A stretch of DNA of 27,120 nucleotides from JBLNBQ01 sp050260095 (GTDB lineage Bacteria > Bacillota > UBA5301 > DYFA01): the NCBI GenBank assembly GCA_050260095.1, contig JBLNBQ010000004.1:1-27120 (forward strand), read 5' to 3'. Below the pieces are notes generated by a model. The model was given only the letters and a program-made list of their open reading frames with translations, searched no databases and was not told the origin of the DNA. The position numbers and the translations under genes are program-made. This document shows, in pieces, positions 21,801-27,120 of this stretch. Position 1 is the stretch's first letter. Each line of letters opens with the position of its first letter.

Positions 21801-22994
21801 ATGCCGGTTCGTATCGACAAGGAAAAGTGCATCGGTTGCGGGGCGTGCATCTATTCGTGCCCGTTCGGGGCCTTGGAACTCCTCTCGGACAAGGCTGACG
21901 TGAAGGATGCCTGCACCCTGTGCGGGGCGTGTTCGAGCACTTGCCCGGTCGAGGCCATCGAGGTCCCCCGGGAAGAGGCCGGCGCCGAGGCCAAGCAGGC
22001 GGTGGGCGAGGCCAGGGACCTGTGGGTCTTCGCCGAGCAGCGCGACGGCAAGGTGGCCGAGGTCGTCTTCGAGCTCTTGGGCGAAGGGCGACGCCTGGCC
22101 GACCTCATGGGACAGCGGCTGGTGGCGGTGCTGCTTGGGGCGGAGACCGAAGCGGCCGTCGCGGAACTGGCGGCCCGGGGGGCCGACCGCATCCACGTCT
22201 TCACTGACCCCCGCCTCGGCCGCTTCGCGGATGACCTTTACACCGCGGCGTTGGTGGAGTTGATCAAGCAAGAGCGCCCGGCGGCCATCCTTTTCGGCGC
22301 GACGGCCATCGGCCGCACCCTGGCGCCCCGGATCGCGGCCCGCCTGCGGACCGGCCTCACCGCCGACTGCACCGGGCTCGACATCGACCCGGAGACCAGG
22401 AACCTGCTGCAAACCCGCCCGGCGTTCGGCGGCAACATCATGGCGACCATCATCTGCCCGAACCACCGGCCGCAGATGGCGACCGTCCGTCCCAACATCC
22501 TGAAGAAGGCGGTTCCCCAGCCAGGCCGGCAGGCGGAGGTCATCTCCCATGCGGTGCCGGCCGCGGTGGACCTGCTCTCGCAGATTCTCGAGGTGGTGGC
22601 GGCGACCGGCGAGGCGGTCAACATCGCCGAGGCCGACGTGATCGTCTCCGGCGGCCGCGGGATGGGCGATCCCAAGCACTTCGGGATGTTGGAGGAACTG
22701 GCGCACCTGCTGGGCGGCGCGGTGGGCGCCTCCCGGGCCGCGGTCGACGCCGGTTGGTATCCTTACGCCCACCAGGTCGGGCAGACCGGCAAGACGGTCG
22801 CTCCGAAGGTCTACATTGCCTGCGGCATCTCGGGAGCGGTGCAGCACCTGGTCGGCGTGCAGGCCGAGATCGTGGTGGCCATCAACCGCGATGCCTCGGC
22901 GCCCATCTTCGAGGTCGCGACCTATGGCATCGTCGGCAACGTCCACGACGTGGTTCCGGCGTTGATCGCGGAGATCAAGAAGCGGCGGGCTTAG
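21801..22994 (+). CDS. etfA: Electron transfer flavoprotein alpha subunit with N-terminal 2x[4Fe-4S] ferredoxin domain
   Basis: The 397-aa protein is about 70 residues longer than plain EtfA because of an N-terminal ferredoxin domain. Cys10-13-16-20 (CIGCGACIYSCP) and Cys38-41-44-48 (CTLCGACSSTCP) can hold two [4Fe-4S] clusters. The rest is standard EtfA, ending with the FAD-binding region (VSGGRGMGDPKHF, GASRAAVDAGWYPYAHQVGQ, KTVAPKVYIACGISGAVQH). Ferredoxin-type EtfA occurs in anaerobes such as acetogens and clostridia, where several of these ETFs couple NADH, ferredoxin and acyl-CoA or lactate/caffeyl-CoA enzymes. AAGGAGAG precedes the ATG. It is the last gene of the operon and converges on the serine hydrolase gene 6 bases away. 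Confidence 0.95.
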   Translation: MPVRIDKEKCIGCGACIYSCPFGALELLSDKADVKDACTLCGACSSTCPVEAIEVPREEAGAEAKQAVGEARDLWVFAEQRDGKVAEVVFELLGEGRRLADLMGQRLVAVLLGAETEAAVAELAARGADRIHVFTDPRLGRFADDLYTAALVELIKQERPAAILFGATAIGRTLAPRIAARLRTGLTADCTGLDIDPETRNLLQTRPAFGGNIMATIICPNHRPQMATVRPNILKKAVPQPGRQAEVISHAVPAAVDLLSQILEVVAATGEAVNIAEADVIVSGGRGMGDPKHFGMLEELAHLLGGAVGASRAAVDAGWYPYAHQVGQTGKTVAPKVYIACGISGAVQHLVGVQAEIVVAINRDASAPIFEVATYGIVGNVHDVVPALIAEIKKRRA

Positions 22995-23000
22995 CCGCCT

Positions 23001-23900
23001 TCACTTGAGCGACAGCTGGAAGTCGTAGGCGATCTTGGTCAGGTGGGCGATGTCGGCGAAGCCCGCCTCCGGGTCGGGCTGTCCATCGGAGAGTACGCAG
23101 AAGATGAACGGCCGCTGGGCGTAGACGATACCCACATCGTCCGTCACGCCGGTGTAATCGCCTTCCTTGTGGGCCACCCGCAGACCGGGCGGCAGTTCCC
23201 CGGGCAGGCCGATGTGGTAGATGGAGTTCGCCATGTCGTCGAGGAGTCGGTTGCCGAGGTCGGGGTGGCGCCGGGCGAAGTCAAGCACCGCCCGCATGTA
23301 GGCCCCCATGTCCCTGGCCGTGCTGACGTTCTGATCGCCCGGATAAACGGTGGTGCCGCCGAGGCTGCGGAGGAACGCCTTGGTCTCCTCCCGGCCCAGG
23401 TAAGTCAGGAGCATGTTGGTCGCCACGTTGTCGCTGATGGTGATGGCGAGATTGGCCAGAACCCGCAGGCTGAAGGTGTCGCCGTCCCGGGCGGTCAGGT
23501 GCAGGATCCCGGCTCCGCCCTCGTAGTGCAGTTGCTCGCTGTAGGTCACCCGGGTGTCGAAGGCGGCCTTGCCCTCCGCCACCAGGGTGTTCAGGTAGAG
23601 GACGATGGGCACCTTGATGGTGCTCGCCGCGTAGACCGGCCGGTCCGCCTCCACCGTGGCCTCACGCCCCGTGGCGAGATCCTGGAAGTATATGGTGTAA
23701 TGCGCCGGCCGCGAGTTGGCATAGGCCGCCAACTGCCGCGCAAGCGGCGCGTAATCGGGAACGGACGCCGGCTGGGCGGGAGCCGGGCGCACCGGGTTGC
23801 GGGCGGGACTCCGGGCAGGGCTCCTGGCCAGCAGGGCGGCGAGTCCGGCTCCCAGGAGCAGGACCGCGAGTGCGGTTGCGGTTGCCGTCCGGCGCGTCAT
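23001..23900 (-). CDS. Secreted class A beta-lactamase-like serine hydrolase
   Basis: The 299-aa protein has an N-terminal signal/anchor (TATALAVLLLGAGLAALLA) and a short Arg/Pro/Ala repeat linker (RSPARSPARNPVRPAPAQPA). The domain that follows has the penicillin-recognising fold motifs: SxxK as STIK (Ser93, Lys96), SDN (156-158) and, in place of KTG, KEG (245-247, HKEGDYTG). I see no clear Glu166-type ExxxN motif, so true beta-lactamase activity is doubtful; a cell-wall peptidase or esterase role is as likely. ATG 23900, with GGTGGAAAG upstream, is preferred to ATG 23924. It is divergent from the transketolase genes and convergent with etfA. Confidence 0.85.
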   Translation of the reverse strand: MTRRTATATALAVLLLGAGLAALLARSPARSPARNPVRPAPAQPASVPDYAPLARQLAAYANSRPAHYTIYFQDLATGREATVEADRPVYAASTIKVPIVLYLNTLVAEGKAAFDTRVTYSEQLHYEGGAGILHLTARDGDTFSLRVLANLAITISDNVATNMLLTYLGREETKAFLRSLGGTTVYPGDQNVSTARDMGAYMRAVLDFARRHPDLGNRLLDDMANSIYHIGLPGELPPGLRVAHKEGDYTGVTDDVGIVYAQRPFIFCVLSDGQPDPEAGFADIAHLTKIAYDFQLSLK

Positions 23901-23978
23901 CTTTCCACCATCCCACCTTAGCATGACCGCGAGCGGGGGCGAGAAACGGCAGGATTACGTGCCCGGATGTGGAAGCTT

Positions 23979-24839
23979 ATGGCCATTGAGTTTGATCGGG
24001 AAGGGGGACCCCAATTGTCGCAGCCCAATCTCGAGGCGCTCCGGGGGACGTGCAAAGAGGTCCGGGAAGACATCCTGCGCATGCTCTGTGAAGCCGGCTC
24101 CGGCCACCCGGGCGGCTCACTGTCGGCCGTCGAGTTGCTCGTCGGCCTCTACTTCACCCAGTTGAAGCACCGGCCCTCCGAGCCTGGCTGGCCGGAGCGC
24201 GACCGCTTCATCCTGTCGAAGGGTCACATCGCGCCGGCCCTCTACGCCGTGATGGCGCACACCGGCTACTTCCCCCGGGAGGAGCTGCTCACCCTGCGTA
24301 AGCTGGGCAGCCGGCTCCAGGGGCACCCGGCCAGCCTGAAGCTGCCGGGGATCGAGGTCTCCAGCGGTTCCCTCGGCCAGGGCCTCTCCGTGGGGGTGGG
24401 GCTGGCCCTCGCCGCTAAGCTCGACGGCGCCGCCTGGCGCACGTACGTGATGATGGGCGACGGGGAGACGCAGGAGGGGGAGATTTGGGAGGCAGCCATG
24501 AGCGCCGCCCACTACAGGCTCGACAATCTCTGCGGCATCGTCGACCGCAACTATCTGCAGATCGACGGCTGCACCGAAGAGGTCATGGCGCTCGACCCGT
24601 ACGCCGACAAGTGGAAGGCCTTCGGTTGGAACGTCCTCGAGATCGACGGGCATAGCCTGGCGGAGGTCGTCGCGGCGTACGAGGAGGCGGCCCGGACGAA
24701 GGGCAAGCCGACGGTCATCGTCGCCCGGACGGTCAAGGGCAAGGGCGTGCCGTTCATGGAAGACAAGGCGGGCTGGCACGGCCGCGCGCCGAAGCCGGAA
24801 GAACTCGAAGAGGCCCTTAAGACCCTCACCGTACTGTAG
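23979..24839 (+). CDS. Transketolase, N-terminal (TPP-binding) subunit
   Basis: The protein (286 aa from ATG 23979) holds the N-terminal half of transketolase: SGHPGGSLSAVELL, RDRFILSKGHIAPALYA, LQGHPASLKLPGIEVSSGSLGQGLS, and the TPP motif GDGETQEGEIWEAAMSAAHY...DNLCGIVDRN (GDG...N). It forms an active enzyme with the C-terminal subunit encoded next, in the non-oxidative pentose phosphate pathway. Split transketolases are common in anaerobic Bacillota and archaea. The start is ambiguous: ATG 23967, ATG 23979 (GGAAG 5 bases before) and TTG 24015 (after GGGGGACC, giving a more family-like N-terminus) are all in frame. Confidence 0.92.
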   Translation: MAIEFDREGGPQLSQPNLEALRGTCKEVREDILRMLCEAGSGHPGGSLSAVELLVGLYFTQLKHRPSEPGWPERDRFILSKGHIAPALYAVMAHTGYFPREELLTLRKLGSRLQGHPASLKLPGIEVSSGSLGQGLSVGVGLALAAKLDGAAWRTYVMMGDGETQEGEIWEAAMSAAHYRLDNLCGIVDRNYLQIDGCTEEVMALDPYADKWKAFGWNVLEIDGHSLAEVVAAYEEAARTKGKPTVIVARTVKGKGVPFMEDKAGWHGRAPKPEELEEALKTLTVL

Positions 24840-24857
24840 ACGAAAGGGGTGCACGGA

Positions 24858-25796
24858 TTGTTCGAGTGGAAACTCTGCCGTGATGGATTCGGCGAAGGAA
24901 TGATCGAACTCGGAGCCGCGGATCCCCGGGTCGTGGTGCTGGGGGCCGACCTCTCCGACTCTACCCGGGCGCTGTGGTTCAAAGAGAAGTTCCCGGAGCG
25001 GTTCTTCAGCTTCGGCATCGCCGAGCAGAACATGCTGAGCGCGGCCGCCGGGCTGGCTCTGGGCGGCAAGATCCCGTTCGTCTGCACCTACGGGGTCTTC
25101 CTGGCCGGCCGGGCTTGGGACCAGATCCGGACCACCATCTGCTACTCCAACCTCAACGTGAAGATGGGCGGGGCCCACGGCGGGATCTCGGTCGGCCCCG
25201 ACGGAGCCACCCACCAGGCGCTCGAAGACTGCGCGCTCATGCGGGTCCTGCCCGGGATGACGCTGGTGGTGCCCTGCGACTACCACGAGACCCGCAAGGC
25301 CACGCTGGCCATCGGGAAGATGCACGGGCCGGCTTACGTCCGGTTCGGCCGGGAAAAGACCCCGGTGGTGACCACCCCTGACACGCCGTTCGCACTCGGC
25401 AAGGCGGCGACCTTCCGGGACGGCTCGGATCTGACCTTCATCGCCAACGGCTACATGGTGAGCCAGGCGCTGCTGGCCGCCGAGGACCTGGCCAAGGAAG
25501 GCATCTCCGCCCGGGTGATCAACCTGCACACGTTGAAACCCTTCGACAAGGACGCGGTCGTGAAAGCGGCCCGGGAGACCGGCGCCATCGTGACGGCCGA
25601 GGAGCATCAGGTCATCGGCGGCCTGGGCGCCGCGGTCGCGCAGGCGGTGGCGGCTGAGTGCCCGGTGCCGGTGGCGATGGTGGGGATCGAGGATACCTTC
25701 GGGGAATCGGGTAGCCCCGAGGAGTTGCTCGAGAAGTACGGCCTCACCTCCCGCCGTCTGGTGGAGGAGGGCCGCGCGATCCTAAACCGCAAGTAA
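24858..25796 (+). CDS. Transketolase, C-terminal subunit
   Basis: The protein (312 aa from TTG 24858) covers the pyrimidine-binding and C-terminal transketolase domains. FSFGIAEQNMLSAAAGLALGG contains the catalytic Glu that activates TPP; GGAHGGISVGPDGATHQALED and the C-terminal VTAEEHQVIGGLGAAVAQ are also typical. It pairs with the upstream subunit, from which it is separated by only 18 bases. TTG 24858 is preferred because AAAGGGG then lies nine bases upstream; GTG 24849 would sit directly on that site. A terminator follows, so the pair is a two-gene operon. Confidence 0.92.
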   Translation: MFEWKLCRDGFGEGMIELGAADPRVVVLGADLSDSTRALWFKEKFPERFFSFGIAEQNMLSAAAGLALGGKIPFVCTYGVFLAGRAWDQIRTTICYSNLNVKMGGAHGGISVGPDGATHQALEDCALMRVLPGMTLVVPCDYHETRKATLAIGKMHGPAYVRFGREKTPVVTTPDTPFALGKAATFRDGSDLTFIANGYMVSQALLAAEDLAKEGISARVINLHTLKPFDKDAVVKAARETGAIVTAEEHQVIGGLGAAVAQAVAAECPVPVAMVGIEDTFGESGSPEELLEKYGLTSRRLVEEGRAILNRK

Positions 25797-25818
25797 GGAG
25801 AACCAGTCAAGTTCGTTC

Positions 25819-25856
25819 GGGCGGTCCGGAGCAACCCGGTCCGCCCCTTTTTCTTT
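25819..25856 (+). terminator. Rho-independent terminator of the transketolase operon
   Basis: GGGCGGTCCGG pairs with CCGGTCCGCCC (one T-T mismatch), with a short loop, and runs into CTTTTTCTTT. It lies 22 bases after the transketolase stop codon. Confidence 0.88.
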
Positions 25857-25957
25857 GTCCACCGTCAAGCGGCCACCCGCCTCCAACGAATAGAAGGAAT
25901 TTCCAGGTGACCCTAGAAAAGGGAATGGTGAGCGCAGCCAGGAAGGGTGGAGGCTGC

Positions 25958-26599
25958 ATGGACGCGGCAAAGATCCTGGCACACAAACTGACAAACTACT
26001 TCGGGTGGCCGGCCGAGCGCTACGACGTCGCAGTCTTCGGCCTCACCTATCTGCTCCTGTATCTCAGCGACGTCGCCGGCGTAATTCTCGCCGGCTGGCT
26101 CGCGGGAGCCTTCGTCTGTACGCTCGCCGCTGCCTTGACGTCGGCGGTCTTCCGCACCTTCACCGGCGGGGCCCACTTCAGCCGGGCCTGGCTCTGCTGG
26201 CTCTTCTCTTACGCCGTCCTCGGGCTCTTCGGCGCGTTCTCACGGAACATGGCCGATCCCGCGGGGCCGCTGATCATCGCCATCTTCCTCGTCATCGCCG
26301 CCGGGACCGCGGCTGCCGCCATCCACACCCTGGCGCCCGTGGACTCGCCGGCGAAGCGGATCGCACCCGCCCACGCCGCAAAGCTCAGGAAGGGCGCGTG
26401 GTTCGCCCTTCTTGTCTGGGTCTTGACCGCCGCCTGCCTGGTCTGGCGCGGGCACTTGGCGGTGGCCGTCGCTGCTGGTTTGGGGCTGACCTGGCAGACG
26501 TTCACGTTGACCCGGGGGGGAGCCTGGTTCTACAGGTGCATCGACCGGATGTTCATCCCTGGCCCCAGGGCCAGAACAAAAGGAGGCGAGTTAGAGTGA
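25958..26599 (+). CDS. agrB: AgrB-like autoinducer peptide-processing membrane protease
   Basis: The 213-aa membrane protein has about six helices and the AgrB catalytic pair His73 and Cys80 in FTGGAHFSRAWLCW. The His-to-Cys spacing of seven equals that of Staphylococcus aureus AgrB (His77, Cys84). It cuts the C-terminal tail from the AgrD precursor and forms the thiolactone ring. ATG 25958 is preferred to the open frame from 25907 because GGTGGAGG lies eight bases upstream and the protein then begins with the amphipathic segment AAKILAHKLTNYFG usual for AgrB. Its TGA overlaps the agrD GTG by 4 bases, so maker and substrate are coupled. Confidence 0.92.
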   Translation: MDAAKILAHKLTNYFGWPAERYDVAVFGLTYLLLYLSDVAGVILAGWLAGAFVCTLAAALTSAVFRTFTGGAHFSRAWLCWLFSYAVLGLFGAFSRNMADPAGPLIIAIFLVIAAGTAAAAIHTLAPVDSPAKRIAPAHAAKLRKGAWFALLVWVLTAACLVWRGHLAVAVAAGLGLTWQTFTLTRGGAWFYRCIDRMFIPGPRARTKGGELE

Positions 26600-26718
26600 A
26601 GAGATGGTTCGGTTCCTTTCTGCTGGCGCTCGTCACGGTGCTTGCCCTTTCTGGAGTAGCGGGAGCGTGTCGACTGGCTGGTTACCAGCCCCCCGTTCCT
26701 GAGTCGCTCCGCGACTAG
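26596..26718 (+). CDS. agrD: AgrD-type cyclic lactone autoinducer precursor peptide
   Basis: The 40-aa peptide has the three AgrD parts: an amphipathic/hydrophobic leader (MKRWFGSFLLALVTVLALSG), a core around Cys25, and an acidic recognition tail YQPPVPESLRD. Aligning that tail with the S. aureus tail DEPTVPEELRQ places AgrB cleavage after Gly29, leaving a five-residue ring Cys25-Arg-Leu-Ala-Gly29 (thiolactone between the Cys25 side chain and the Gly29 carboxyl). The GTG start overlaps the agrB stop (GTGA), with AAAAGGAGG about 9-10 bases upstream. How many exocyclic residues remain before Cys25 cannot be read. Confidence 0.9.
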   Translation: MKRWFGSFLLALVTVLALSGVAGACRLAGYQPPVPESLRD

Positions 26719-26780
26719 AGTCCGGCTCCCCCCCCGGGCCTCTTCCCTGCACCAAGGAAACCGCAAGGGAGGTTGACGCA

Positions 26781-27120
26781 TTGTCCCAGAATCCGCTCCT
26801 ATGGCTCTTCTACCAGATACCCGAGGCTTTCCTGATGCTATTCTGCGGCACCCGGCTCCTGGGCCTCCGGCCAGCGCCCAAAGCGTTTTGGACCGCCGTC
26901 GCCCTGCAGGCCTTGGCGGTGCCGCTCGCGCGCCATTCTCTGCTGGCGAGCGGGCTACATACCCTCGTGCTTTTCGTGCTTTATGTCATCCTTGCCACCC
27001 GACTCTTCCGGGTCTCCCTCCCCACGGGGATCGCTACTGCCACCGTCGCCTACTTCCTGCTCACGATGGGGGAGTACATAGTGATGGTCCCGGCCACCGC
27101 CCTGCTCGGGTTTGACGCCG
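26781..27120 (+). CDS. AgrC-like membrane sensor, N-terminal part (cut by window edge)
   Basis: From TTG 26781, with GGGAGGTTG well placed upstream, an open frame of 113 codons runs off the right edge. It is strongly hydrophobic with about four helices so far (LLWLFYQIPEAFLMLFCGT, AVALQALAVPLA, LHTLVLFVLYVILATRLF, GIATATVAYFLL). The position straight after agrBD and the poly-helical N-terminus suggest the peptide-sensing domain of an AgrC-type histidine kinase. The kinase part lies outside the window, so this rests mainly on context. Confidence 0.65.
   Translation, partial: MSQNPLLWLFYQIPEAFLMLFCGTRLLGLRPAPKAFWTAVALQALAVPLARHSLLASGLHTLVLFVLYVILATRLFRVSLPTGIATATVAYFLLTMGEYIVMVPATALLGFDA

Noticed and set aside
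22979..23002. GGCGG...CCGCC hairpin at the convergent end of etfA and the serine hydrolase gene
   Set aside because: Five GC pairs overlapping the etfA stop with no T-run; expected by chance in such GC-rich DNA.
1..27120. tRNA, rRNA, CRISPR arrays, complete insertion sequences, prophage genes
   Set aside because: I saw no tRNA-like TTCRANNC/acceptor patterns, repeat-spacer runs, transposase motifs or phage proteins.

Overview
The window reads as chromosomal DNA from a very GC-rich, probably anaerobic member of the Bacillota (Firmicutes). The evidence is the gene set: mrfA-mrfB, a TPP-riboswitch-controlled ThiT, a split two-gene transketolase, a ferredoxin-domain EtfA, a multiheme cytochrome c and an agr-type quorum-sensing locus. 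Strong GGAGG-type ribosome binding sites and GTG/TTG starts fit as well. I cannot place it below phylum. An SLH/coiled-coil/C-terminal-anchor protein next to a small barrel-like exported protein hints at a lineage with an outer membrane, but does not prove it.

Layout. 1-1700: a DUF2089 regulator (cut by the left edge) and a hotdog thioesterase are transcribed divergently; the thiamine transporter gene thiT runs toward the thioesterase and has its own promoter and TPP riboswitch. 1758-5987: the DNA-repair pair mrfA-mrfB, then an orphan protein resembling only the C-terminal half of the F1 ATP synthase delta subunit, closed by a strong hairpin. 5990-7561: two envelope genes on the minus strand. 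7591-15994: a long minus-strand phosphate cluster, in transcription order: secreted phosphodiesterase/phosphatase, phoP, phoR, a Pho-box-like repeat, pstC, pstA, pstB, phoU, and a DMT-family exporter. No pstS is present. 16189-18827: a small protein coupled to a metallo-beta-lactamase-fold hydrolase, then a multiheme cytochrome c. 18715-19608: a DUF6504-like gene, a small ORF and a strong terminator. 19731-22994: acyl-CoA dehydrogenase, etfB and ferredoxin-type etfA. 23001-25856: a secreted serine hydrolase (minus), then the split transketolase pair with its terminator. 25958-27120: agrB, agrD and the start of an agrC-like membrane sensor, cut by the right edge.

How the genes fit together. 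The Pho cluster joins sensing (PhoR/PhoP), uptake (PstCAB), feedback (PhoU) and phosphate release (secreted phosphodiesterase). The acyl-CoA dehydrogenase/EtfBA block is an electron-transfer module that could be bifurcating because EtfA carries two [4Fe-4S] motifs. The multiheme cytochrome suggests extracytoplasmic electron transfer. The agr locus encodes a complete signal-maker (AgrB plus AgrD) and the beginning of a receptor. The least explained items are the orphan delta-like protein, the SLH/barrel pair, the 13-site cytochrome with a non-canonical CX3CH site, and the small proteins at 16189 and 19343.
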